Positions 1 to 5,543 of a stretch of 10,429 nucleotides of DNA are shown piece after piece (the stretch's first letter is position 1; each line of letters begins with the position of its first letter). Location of the stretch: contig NZ_MOMC01000022.1 in NCBI RefSeq assembly GCF_001983105.1, forward strand, positions 40,352-50,780. Direction: 5' to 3'. The stretch comes from Pseudofrankia asymbiotica. Its GTDB lineage: Bacteria; Actinomycetota; Actinomycetes; Frankiales; Frankiaceae. The position numbers and the translations under genes are program-made. The notes beneath the pieces are model-generated. The model did no database searches. It was not told where the DNA came from and worked only from the letters and a program-made list of their open reading frames with translations.

Positions 1-1
1 C

Positions 2-262
2 AACGCCATCGCCCCCGGCCACATCGTCACGCCGATGGTGCTGTCGATCCCCGGCCAGTCCTCCGACTATGTCGACACGCTGCGCAAGGAGGCCGGCCTG
101 CTCGGCACCGAGGGCACCGGCTGGGACGTCGCCGCGGCGGTCGGCTTCCTCGCCAGCGACGACGCCCGCTGGGTCACCGGCGTCACGCTGCCCGTCGACT
201 CCGGTGTCCTGACCGTCACCCCGCTGGCCATGGCCAGGCGCCTGCGCGCCATCCCCGACTAG
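2..262 (+). CDS. SDR family oxidoreductase, C-terminal part (5' end outside window)
   Basis: The frame is open from the left edge and begins NAIAPGHIVTPM, the segment after the catalytic Tyr-Lys helix of classical short-chain dehydrogenases (PG..TPM lines the cofactor nicotinamide pocket). It continues with GTEGTGWDVAAAVGFLASDDARWVTGVTLPVDSG, the family's closing signature (helix, FLASD, then the WVTG..LPVD strand). The Rossmann GxxxGxG and YxxxK motifs lie outside the window, so cofactor and substrate cannot be read. The usual final PVDGG is PVDSG here, followed by a tail of about 17 residues (VLTVTPLAMARRLRAIPD). The gene is convergent with the MFS exporter and is followed by two hairpins. 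By context it probably oxidises or reduces a hydroxyl/keto group in the same catabolic locus, but that is inference. Confidence 0.9.
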   Translation, partial: NAIAPGHIVTPMVLSIPGQSSDYVDTLRKEAGLLGTEGTGWDVAAAVGFLASDDARWVTGVTLPVDSGVLTVTPLAMARRLRAIPD

Positions 263-268
263 CCTTCG

Positions 269-286
269 GGCGCCCCGAGGGGCGCC
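269..286 (+). terminator. GC hairpin just after the SDR stop codon
   Basis: GGCGCCC, loop CGAG, GGGCGCC: a 7-bp perfect stem starting 6 nt after the TAG stop. There is no U tract, which is common for actinobacterial terminators. It probably acts with the larger hairpin at 297-339. Confidence 0.55.
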
Positions 287-296
287 TGGTGAGACA

Positions 297-339
297 GGTC
301 AGAGCCCCGTCCCGGATCTACCGGCACGGGGCTCTGACC
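297..339. terminator. Long inverted repeat between convergent genes, probable bidirectional terminator
   Basis: GGTCAGAGCCCCGT (297-310) is an exact reverse complement of ACGGGGCTCTGACC (326-339): a 14-bp stem. The 15-nt loop holds a further CCGG/CCGG pairing. It lies between the SDR stop (262) and the MFS stop (376), so it can end transcription from both sides. No strong U run follows on either strand. Confidence 0.75.
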
Positions 340-375
340 TTCTCGGGCTCTGGATCCAAATACGCGGCGGGACTG

Positions 376-1845
376 TCAGGACTTGGCGGGCTCGAGGTCG
401 AGGTCGAGGTGGAGGGCCGGGGCGGGTTCGGCGGCGTGGCCGTCGGCGAGCTCGGTGACGGTGGCTGCCCGGCGCCGGGGCACGAGCAGGGAGCCGAGCG
501 CTCCGGCGCCGGTGACGGCCGCGCCGACGAGGAGGGCGACGTGCAGCCCGTGGGTGAAGTCGACGGCGCTGGCGTAGCCGCCGGCCGCGGCGAACACCGA
601 GGCCAGAATCGCGATGCCGAACACCCCGCCGACCTCGCGGACGGCGTTGTTGGTCCCGGACGCGACGCCCTCGTACTCGGGCGGCACGGATCCCATGACC
701 ACGTTGGCGACGGGGACGAAGAACAGGGCCATGCCGATGCCGGCGATGACGAAGGCGGGCACCAGCGTCAGAAACGTCGTGTCGGGGGTCAGGTCGGCGC
801 GCATCCACAGCAGCCCGCCGGTCATCATGGTCAGCCCGGCGATCATCAGCGGGCGCCCGCCGATGCGGTCGGACAGCGGACCGGCGATCGGCGCGACGAG
901 CAGCGGCATCGCGGTCCAGGGCAGGGTGCGCAGCCCGGCGCCCAGGGGCGAGTAGCCCATGACGTTCTGCAGGTACTGGGAGAGCAGGAAGATCGAGCCG
1001 AACATCCCGAAGGAGAAGAAGACCGAGACGGCGTTGACCGCGGCGAACCCCCGCCTGCGGAACAGGCTCAGCGGCAGCATCGGGGCGCCTCCGGTCCGCT
1101 CGGTCCGCAGCTCCCAGGCGACGAAGGCGGCGAGCCCCGCCACGCCGGCGACGATCGCTCCGAGGACGCCGGCGCTGGTCCAGCCGTGGTCCTGGCCGCG
1201 GACCAGGCCGAGGACGATCCCGAACAGACCCAGGCTGACCAGGACGGTGCCGGCGACGTCCAGCCGGCTGGAAGCCTCGCGGCTCTCGGTGAGGCGGGCG
1301 AACGCCAGCGGGATCGCGGCGAGGCCGAGCGGCACGTTCAGCCAGAAGATCCACTGCCAGGCGGCGCCCTGGGTGATGGCCCCGCCGACGAGCGGTCCCA
1401 GCGCGATGGCCAGGCCGGACACGGCGCCCCAGACACCGAGGGCGGCGCCCCGGCGCGCAGGGGGGACCGCGGCCGACAGCAGGGTCATCGACAGGGGCAG
1501 CACGATCGCCCCGCCCACGCCCTGCACCGCCCTGGCGGCGATGAGAGCGCCGACGCTCGGCGCCAGCGCGGCGGCGGCGCTGGCCACGGTGAAGATCGAC
1601 AGACCGATGGCGAAGAGGCGGCGGCGGCCGAGGCGGTCGCCCAGTGCCGCGGCGGGCAGCAGGAGGACGGCGAACGTCAGGGTGTAGGCGTTCACCGTCC
1701 ATTCCAGCTCGGCCAGGCTGGCGTGCAGGCCCTCGCGGATCGACGGCAGCGCCATCGTGACCACCAGGTTGTCCAGGGAGGTCATGAACGCGGCGATGCA
1801 CGTGACCACGAAGGTCCAGGTGAGACGGCTCCGGTCGGTGGTCAT
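376..1845 (-). CDS. DHA2-family MFS efflux transporter (EmrB/QacA type, 14 TM)
   Basis: A 489-residue membrane protein and probable proton-driven exporter. TM1 carries LDNLVVTMALP (acidic Asp25, the motif D region LDxTIVNVALP of DHA2 proteins). Motif A is GDRLGRRRLF (69-78). Motif C, GLAIALGPLVGG (about 144-155), is the antiporter signature and is followed by WQWIFWLNVPLG (163-174), typical of EmrB/QacA. About 14 hydrophobic segments and the length fit the 14-TM subfamily. I chose the ATG at 1845 because GAAGGG lies 6 nt upstream; a TTG 48 nt earlier is possible but would place the operator at 1862-1877 inside the gene. The TetR gene lies 183 bp upstream on the same strand and shares an operator-like palindrome, so repression relieved by an exported ligand is likely. 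The substrate (drug, pathway acid or product) cannot be read. The C-terminus is acidic (HLDLDLDLEPAKS type), from a 6-bp GAGGTC repeat. Confidence 0.9.
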   Translation of the reverse strand: MTTDRSRLTWTFVVTCIAAFMTSLDNLVVTMALPSIREGLHASLAELEWTVNAYTLTFAVLLLPAAALGDRLGRRRLFAIGLSIFTVASAAAALAPSVGALIAARAVQGVGGAIVLPLSMTLLSAAVPPARRGAALGVWGAVSGLAIALGPLVGGAITQGAAWQWIFWLNVPLGLAAIPLAFARLTESREASSRLDVAGTVLVSLGLFGIVLGLVRGQDHGWTSAGVLGAIVAGVAGLAAFVAWELRTERTGGAPMLPLSLFRRRGFAAVNAVSVFFSFGMFGSIFLLSQYLQNVMGYSPLGAGLRTLPWTAMPLLVAPIAGPLSDRIGGRPLMIAGLTMMTGGLLWMRADLTPDTTFLTLVPAFVIAGIGMALFFVPVANVVMGSVPPEYEGVASGTNNAVREVGGVFGIAILASVFAAAGGYASAVDFTHGLHVALLVGAAVTGAGALGSLLVPRRRAATVTELADGHAAEPAPALHLDLDLEPAKS

Positions 1846-1861
1846 CGGTTTCCCTTCGAGG

Positions 1862-1877
1862 TAGTGATTGACCACTA
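1862..1877. promoter_or_regulatory. Probable TetR operator upstream of the MFS gene
   Basis: TAGTGATTGACCACTA has perfect 5-bp arms (TAGTG/CACTA) around a 6-bp centre and ends 17 bp upstream of the chosen MFS ATG. Read on the minus strand (TAGTGGTCAATCACTA), it matches 13 of 16 bases of the plus-strand element upstream of the TetR gene (2669-2684). Two near-identical palindromes, one per gene, is the standard pattern of a TetR repressor controlling itself and its transporter. Binding by this TetR is inferred. I could not place a convincing -35/-10 pair here. Confidence 0.75.
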
Positions 1878-2028
1878 GCTTGTGCTGGCGCAAAGAAGCG
1901 CATGCTGCTCAGCGAAGGTGCGTGTGGGAGCGGAACCCCTGACGGGAGCGGGCCCGGGTAACGACTGTCGATCTATGCCCGAGAGACGACTGGGCGCTTC
2001 TTACTCCGGCGGGAGACGATCCTGATGT

Positions 2029-2658
2029 TCAGTCGACATCGGCATCGGGCTCCGGCTCGCCGGCCGAGCCCATGAAGCCTCTGGCGAGGGCTTCCTTGGT
2101 GGCCTTCATGTCCGAATCGGGCCCGTCGGGCGGGCAGATGATCTGGGCCCAGCGCTCGTCGACGGCCGGCAGGTCCATGGCCGCGGAGACGTTGCAGAGC
2201 ATCCCCATGGCGAAGAACGCGCGCAGCACGTTGACGTCCAGGCCGGCGAGGCGCTCGACGGTGTACCACAGGTCGCGGAACCCTCGCCGGGTCACGACCC
2301 GGATGTCCGGGTCGCCGCAGGCCGCGTACGCCTGCATCTGCATCAGCAGGTAGCTGGACTCGGCCAGCAGGCCGTTGTAGGCCTTGGCCATGGCGGTCAG
2401 GGCCTCCTCGCCGGTCAGCTCGCCCGCCGCGCTCTCGAACGTGGTGACCGTCCGGGCGAACGTCTCCTTCACCGCCGCCAGGAACAGGCCCTTCTTCGAG
2501 CCGAACAGCCGGAACAAATACGGCTGGGAGATACCGACCGCCGCGGCGATCGCCTCGGTCGACGTGCCCTCCAGGCCGCCCCGGGCGAACTCCGTCACGG
2601 CCGCCGCGAGCACCGACGCGCGGCGCTCGTCCGCAGTCTGCCTCGTCCCTGTAGCCAT
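2029..2658 (-). CDS. TetR/AcrR family transcriptional repressor
   Basis: A 209-residue protein with the standard TetR plan. The N-terminal DNA-binding domain (about 12-58) reads RRASVLAAAVTEFARGGLEGTSTEAIAAAVGISQPYLFRLFGSKKGLF; the helix-turn-helix is TSTEAIAAAVGISQPYLFRLFGSK. The remaining residues (about 60-195) form the variable helical ligand and dimer domain, so the inducer cannot be predicted. The acidic tail ends EPEPDADVD. The ATG at 2658 sits at the predicted transcription start of a sigma-70-like promoter (2665-2693) and has no clear Shine-Dalgarno site, which suggests leaderless translation. The gene lies 5' of the MFS exporter on the same strand with matching palindromes, so it probably represses both genes. 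Confidence 0.92.
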   Translation of the reverse strand: MATGTRQTADERRASVLAAAVTEFARGGLEGTSTEAIAAAVGISQPYLFRLFGSKKGLFLAAVKETFARTVTTFESAAGELTGEEALTAMAKAYNGLLAESSYLLMQMQAYAACGDPDIRVVTRRGFRDLWYTVERLAGLDVNVLRAFFAMGMLCNVSAAMDLPAVDERWAQIICPPDGPDSDMKATKEALARGFMGSAGEPEPDADVD

Positions 2659-2664
2659 GCCTCG

Positions 2665-2693
2665 AAGTTAGTGTCCAATCACTTCCCCGTCAA
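2665..2693 (-). promoter_or_regulatory. Sigma-70-like promoter of the TetR gene
   Basis: On the minus strand, TTGACG (2693-2688) and TAACTT (2670-2665) are separated by exactly 17 bp. Transcription would start about 7 nt later, at or next to the A of the ATG (2658), so the mRNA would be leaderless. The operator at 2669-2684 fills the spacer and touches the -10, an ideal position for autorepression. Confidence 0.65.
2669..2684. promoter_or_regulatory. Probable TetR autoregulatory operator
   Basis: TAGTGTCCAATCACTT: arms AGTG/CACT around a 6-bp centre, 10 bp upstream of the TetR ATG and inside its promoter spacer. It matches the MFS-side element (1862-1877, minus strand) at 13 of 16 positions. 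Confidence 0.75.
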
Positions 2694-2703
2694 CTGTATT
2701 TTT

Positions 2704-2733
2704 GGTTCGCTCCGTGCCCGCACGGAGCGAACC
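2704..2733 (-). terminator. Perfect 13-bp hairpin ending the thiolase gene
   Basis: GGTTCGCTCCGTG, loop CCCG, CACGGAGCGAACC, starting 3 nt after the thiolase stop on the minus strand. On that strand the hairpin is followed by AAAAATA rather than U residues, so it is not a classic intrinsic terminator. It separates the thiolase from the TetR promoter, whose -35 begins 10 bp further on. Confidence 0.7.
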
Positions 2734-2736
2734 GCG

Positions 2737-3891
2737 TTACAGCAGTTCGAGGATGGTGGCGTTGGCCTGGCCGCCGCCCTCGCACATGGTCTGCAGGCCG
2801 TACCGGATCCCGTTGTCCCGCATGTGGTTGACCAGCGTCGTCATGATCCGGGCACCGGAGCCGCCCAGCGGGTGGCCCAGCGCGATCGCGCCGCCGTTCG
2901 GGTTCAGCGCCTTCGCGTCGGCGCCGATGTCGGCGAGCCAGGCGAGCGGGACCGGGGCGAACGCCTCGTTCACCTCGAACGCGCCGATGTCGCCCAGTCC
3001 CAGGCCTGAGCGCGCGAGGACCTTCTGCGTCGCCGGGATCGGCGCGGTCAGCATGATGACCGGGTCCGAGCCGGCGAGTGCGACGCTGTGAACCCGGGCG
3101 ATGGGGGTGAGCCCCAGCTCGGCGGCCTTCTCGCTGGTCATGATCAGCAGCGCGGCCGAGCCGTCGGAGATCTGCGAGGAGTTGCCGGCGGTGATCACGC
3201 CGCCCTCCTCGGCCGGCTTGAAGACCGTCTTCAACTTGGCCAGGCCCTCGACGGTGCCGCCGCGGCGGATGCCCTCGTCCCGGCTGATGACGGTGCCGTC
3301 GGCCAGCGTCACCGGCACGATCTGCGCGTCGAAACGGCCGTCGTCCTGCGCGGCGGCGGCCTTCTCGTGCGAGGCGATCGAGAACTCGTCGCACTGGGTG
3401 CGCGACAGGCCCCAGCGCTCGGCGATCATCTCCGCGCCGACGCCCTGGTTCGGGAAGACGCCGTCGTACCGGGCCAGGTACCGCTCGCCGAGGGGGGACT
3501 TGTCGAGCAGCGAGGTGCCCATCGGCACCCGGGACATCGACTCGACGCCGCCCGCGATGACGATGTCGTAGTGGCCGGCGACCACCCCGGCGGCGGCGAA
3601 GTGCACGGCCTGCTGGGACGAGCCGCACTGCCGGTCGACGGTGACCCCGGTGACGGTCTCCGGGAAGCCGGCGGCCAGCGCCGCGTTGCGGCCGATGTCG
3701 AAGGTCTGCTCACCGACCTGGCCGACGCAGCCCCACACGACGTCCTCGACCAGCGCCGGGTCCACGCCCGCCCGCTCCACCAGGGCGGCGAGCACGAGCG
3801 CCGAGAGATCGGTCGGGTGCACGCCCGAGAGCCCGCCGTTGCGCTTGCCGACCGGTGTCCGGACGGCCTCCACGATCACCGCGTCACGCAT
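2737..3891 (-). CDS. Thiolase, acetyl-CoA C-acyltransferase type
   Basis: A 384-residue cytosolic thiolase (family usual about 390) that cleaves 3-ketoacyl-CoA with CoA, or runs the reverse condensation. The N-terminal domain starts RDAVIVEAVRTPVGKRNGGL. The nucleophile is Cys89 in VDRQCGSSQQAVHFAA. The other catalytic parts are complete: NEAFA (308-312), GHPLGGSGAR with His340, and CEGGGQANA with Cys370. These residues mark a degradative or biosynthetic thiolase rather than the SCP-x type seen at the other end of the window. The NEAFAPVPLAW loop and FPNQG region resemble FadA-like actinobacterial proteins, but chain length is not predictable. The ATG at 3891 has GGGAG about 8 nt upstream. 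It is transcribed alone, divergently from the reductase, from a control region with a palindrome at 3929-3946. It probably carries out the last C-C cleavage of the locus's pathway. Confidence 0.93.
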   Translation of the reverse strand: MRDAVIVEAVRTPVGKRNGGLSGVHPTDLSALVLAALVERAGVDPALVEDVVWGCVGQVGEQTFDIGRNAALAAGFPETVTGVTVDRQCGSSQQAVHFAAAGVVAGHYDIVIAGGVESMSRVPMGTSLLDKSPLGERYLARYDGVFPNQGVGAEMIAERWGLSRTQCDEFSIASHEKAAAAQDDGRFDAQIVPVTLADGTVISRDEGIRRGGTVEGLAKLKTVFKPAEEGGVITAGNSSQISDGSAALLIMTSEKAAELGLTPIARVHSVALAGSDPVIMLTAPIPATQKVLARSGLGLGDIGAFEVNEAFAPVPLAWLADIGADAKALNPNGGAIALGHPLGGSGARIMTTLVNHMRDNGIRYGLQTMCEGGGQANATILELL

Positions 3892-3928
3892 GCCAGCCGC
3901 TCCCGTCGCCGTACTGGGGGTTGTCTCT

Positions 3929-3946
3929 TGTTACACCGTAGTGACA
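3929..3946. promoter_or_regulatory. Candidate operator upstream of the thiolase
   Basis: TGTTACACCGTAGTGACA: outer arms TGTTAC and GTGACA pair with one G-T mismatch around a 6-bp centre, about 37 bp upstream of the thiolase ATG. The position fits a repressor site over a promoter. No regulator is assigned; it does not resemble the TAGTG/CACTA operators of the local TetR. Confidence 0.4.
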
Positions 3947-4009
3947 GTCGGCACCGCGGTCGCCTGATCCGCCGCCGGGACTGGTCGGTTCACCCCGCCT
4001 GGACGCATA

Positions 4010-4042
4010 CCGGCGCGGTGCCGGATGCCGGCGCGGTGCCGG
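4010..4042. repeat. 15-bp direct repeat, 2 copies, 18-bp period
   Basis: CCGGCGCGGTGCCGG occurs exactly at 4010-4024 and 4028-4042. It is non-coding here. Function unknown; it may be simple GC-rich slippage. Confidence 0.8.
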
Positions 4043-4086
4043 CCGGGCGGGTGGGCCTCTCTGGCCGTCCTGGTAGCGATATCAAT

Positions 4087-4106
4087 AAGTAAACGTACAC
4101 TCACTT
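4087..4106. promoter_or_regulatory. A/T-rich imperfect palindrome, candidate operator/promoter of the reductase unit
   Basis: AAGTAAACGTACACTCACTT is symmetric at 14 of 20 positions around a central GTAC, with perfect AAGT/ACTT ends. It lies in the only A/T-rich stretch of the region (about 4080-4106). It contains TACACT (4096-4101), which could serve as a -10, but no good -35 is spaced from it. It is about 171 bp upstream of the reductase start. The layout is typical of TetR-family sites in actinobacterial catabolic clusters; the binding protein is not known. Confidence 0.45.
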
Positions 4107-4200
4107 GCTGTGGGCGGCATCCCGCCCCGGACGGGGCGGGCGGGCGCGGCGGCCCGTTGGTGGACCCCGCGGCGAGCCGAGCGGGCCCGTGGCCAGGCTG

Positions 4201-4225
4201 GCGGCTCGCGGCTCGCGGCTCGCGG
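4201..4225. repeat. 7-bp tandem repeat, about 3.5 copies
   Basis: GCGGCTC is repeated three times, then GCGG, in the leader of the reductase gene. It runs into the hairpin-forming CGGGCCGGTTCCGGCCCG. It may vary between strains by slippage. Confidence 0.8.
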
Positions 4226-4277
4226 GCCGGTTCCGGCCCGGTGGTGCCGTGGCCATGGACTATTAGGGTGGTGAGAC

Positions 4278-5273
4278 GTGTCTGACTCCGCCTCGTCCTC
4301 TTCCGCCTCGTCTCCTTCCGAGGCGGTGGCCTCCGCGCCGCCCGCCGCGGTCTCGCCGTCGTCGACCCGCGTCGGGTGGATCGGCACCGGCGTCATGGGG
4401 GCCGCCATGGCCGGGCACCTGCGGCGTGCCGGCTACCCGCTCACCGTGACCACCAGGACTCGGGAGCGCGCCAAGGGGCTGCTCGACGAGGGCGCGACCT
4501 GGGCCGACACCCCGGCCGGGGTCGCCGCGGTCAGCGACGTGGTGTTCTCGATGGTCGGGTTCCCCGAGGACGTGCGCGAGGTGCTGCTCGGGCCGGAGGG
4601 GGCGCTCGGCGGCGCCCGGCCGGGCGCGGTCCTGGTGGACATGACGACCAGTGAGCCCGCGCTCGCCATCGAGGTCGCCGAGGCGGCCGCCGCGCGCGGC
4701 GCGCACGCGCTGGACGCGCCGGTCTCCGGTGGCGACGTCGGCGCCCGCGGCGCCACTCTGTCGATCATGGTCGGCGGCCCGGCGGACGTCGTCGAGGCGG
4801 TTCGCCCGTGCCTCGACGTGATGGGGAAGTCGATCATCCGGCAGGGCGGCGCCGGCACCGGGCAGCACACGAAGATGGTCAACCAGATCCTGATCGCGTC
4901 CACGATGGTCGGCGTGACCGAGGCGCTGCTCTACGCCTACCGCTCGGGCCTGGACGTCGAGCGGGTGCTCGAGTCCGTCTCGGGCGGGGCGGCGGGCAGC
5001 TGGTCGCTGTCGAACCTCGCGCCCAGGATCGTCGCCGGCGACTTCGCCCCGGGGTTCTTCGTCGATCATTTCGTCAAGGACCTGGGCATCGCCCTCGCCG
5101 AGGCCCGGCGTGCCCGTCTCGCCCTGCCGGGCCTCGCCCTCGCGAGCCAGCTTTACGTCGCCCTGCAGGGCCAGGGTCGAGGCCGCGACGGCACCCAGTC
5201 GCTCGTCCACGCGCTCGCGGCCCTGTCCGGCCAGTCCTTCCCGCCGTCGGCGGCTCCTGGGCCGGCTTCCTGA
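4278..5273 (+). CDS. NAD(P)-dependent reductase of the 3-hydroxyisobutyrate dehydrogenase family
   Basis: A 331-residue beta-hydroxyacid dehydrogenase, cytosolic. The Rossmann motif is [16 protein letters not shown] (GxGxxG = G36, G38, G41). The substrate-binding signature is [22 protein letters not shown] (146-167). The catalytic lysine is K199 in [12 protein letters not shown]-x-x-N-Q is the form found in tartronate-semialdehyde-reductase-like members. [13 protein letters not shown] (261-273) is the C-terminal helical domain contact. The family oxidises 3-hydroxy acids or reduces the semialdehyde; the substrate is unknown. The GTG at 4278 has AGGGTGG 6 nt upstream. Two oddities: an N-terminal Ser/Ala/Pro-rich extension of about 30 residues, and a stop codon that lies in the first unit of an 18-bp tandem repeat. 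Restoring 5 bp there would add a (PEPASE)n tail. The core enzyme is complete either way. Confidence 0.9.
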   Translation: MSDSASSSSASSPSEAVASAPPAAVSPSSTRVGWIGTGVMGAAMAGHLRRAGYPLTVTTRTRERAKGLLDEGATWADTPAGVAAVSDVVFSMVGFPEDVREVLLGPEGALGGARPGAVLVDMTTSEPALAIEVAEAAAARGAHALDAPVSGGDVGARGATLSIMVGGPADVVEAVRPCLDVMGKSIIRQGGAGTGQHTKMVNQILIASTMVGVTEALLYAYRSGLDVERVLESVSGGAAGSWSLSNLAPRIVAGDFAPGFFVDHFVKDLGIALAEARRARLALPGLALASQLYVALQGQGRGRDGTQSLVHALAALSGQSFPPSAAPGPAS

Positions 5274-5378
5274 ACCGGCCTCCGAGCCTGAACCGGCCTC
5301 CGAGCCTGAACCGGCCTCCGAGCCTGAACCGGCCTCCGAGCCTGAACCGGCCTCCGAGCCTGAACCGGCCTCCGAGTC
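5271..5378. repeat. 18-bp tandem repeat, 6 copies, spanning the reductase stop codon
   Basis: Unit TGAACCGGCCTCCGAGCC at 5271, 5289, 5307, 5325, 5343 and 5361. The first five are identical and the sixth differs at one base (T at 5377). A degenerate partial seventh unit (10 of 13 matches) precedes it at 5258-5270 and lacks the final GAGCC. The first TGA is the reductase stop. In another frame (from 5269) the array reads (PEPASE)n and then SASVTDDGPVTSGS to a stop at 5419-5421. Because the unit is 18 bp, copy-number change keeps that frame. Confidence 0.95.
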
Positions 5379-5507
5379 CGCGTCCGTGACCGATGATGGC
5401 CCTGTGACGTCGGGTTCGTGACGTTAAGTAATTAGGCGGCGACCGGTGCTGTGCTTGCGCGGGCGGGTCGGGCCCGGGAGTATGAGTTGACGCTGATGTT
5501 AGAACCC

Positions 5508-5523
5508 CGGCCGGCGCCGGCCG
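5508..5523. repeat. 16-bp perfect GC palindrome in the CoA-transferase leader
   Basis: CGGCCGGCGCCGGCCG is its own reverse complement and ends 9 nt before the GGAGG ribosome site. It could fold on the mRNA or be a binding site, or be compositional chance in such GC-rich DNA. Confidence 0.7.
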
Positions 5524-5532
5524 TGTGCGACT

Positions 5533-5537
5533 GGAGG
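5533..5537 (+). promoter_or_regulatory. Ribosome binding site deciding the CoA-transferase start
   Basis: GGAGG, 6 nt before the ATG at 5544. This sets the start at 5544 and rejects the longer reading from 5451, whose extra 31 residues do not resemble the family. Confidence 0.85.
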
Positions 5538-5543
5538 CACTGG

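Larger units (their letters stand above)
3892..4277. other. 386-bp divergent intergenic control region
   Basis: I see no convincing gene here. It holds, in order: a palindrome next to the thiolase (3929-3946); a 15-bp direct repeat with 18-bp period (4010-4042); a short A/T-rich island, rare in this DNA, with a 20-bp imperfect palindrome (4087-4106); a stem CCCGCCCC/GGGGCGGG with loop GGAC (4121-4140); a 7-bp tandem repeat (4201-4225); and CGGGCCGG/CCGGCCCG with a TT centre (4223-4240). If transcription of the reductase starts near the A/T island, its mRNA has a structured leader of about 160-170 nt. No known riboswitch is recognised. Confidence 0.6.

Noticed and set aside
289..1878. Long plus-strand open frame of 529 codons opposite the MFS gene
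   Set aside because: Its composition is low-complexity Gly/Asp/Arg/Gln with no family features. It is the antisense shadow of a clear 14-TM transporter in high-GC DNA.
1846..1893. TTG start for the MFS protein at 1893
   Set aside because: It would put the operator palindrome inside the gene. The ATG at 1845 has a ribosome site and the usual N-terminal length.
1893..2002. 9-bp inverted repeat AAGAAGCGC / GCGCTTCTT (1893-1901 and 1994-2002) between TetR and MFS
   Set aside because: The arms are 92 nt apart and short, so chance or weak pairing is as likely as function. Nothing else is seen in this 183-bp gap apart from the operator.
5271..5378. CRISPR array or phage attachment site
   Set aside because: The units are contiguous 18-mers with no unique spacers, and no cas, integrase or tRNA gene is nearby.
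5421..5515. Promoter for the CoA-transferase (A/T-rich TTAAGTAATTAG at 5424-5435; TTGACG at 5487-5492)
   Set aside because: Neither has a partner hexamer at correct spacing, so I could not support a promoter call.
5451..5543. Longer start for the CoA-transferase at 5451
   Set aside because: The added 31 residues do not resemble the family, and a strong GGAGG precedes the ATG at 5544.
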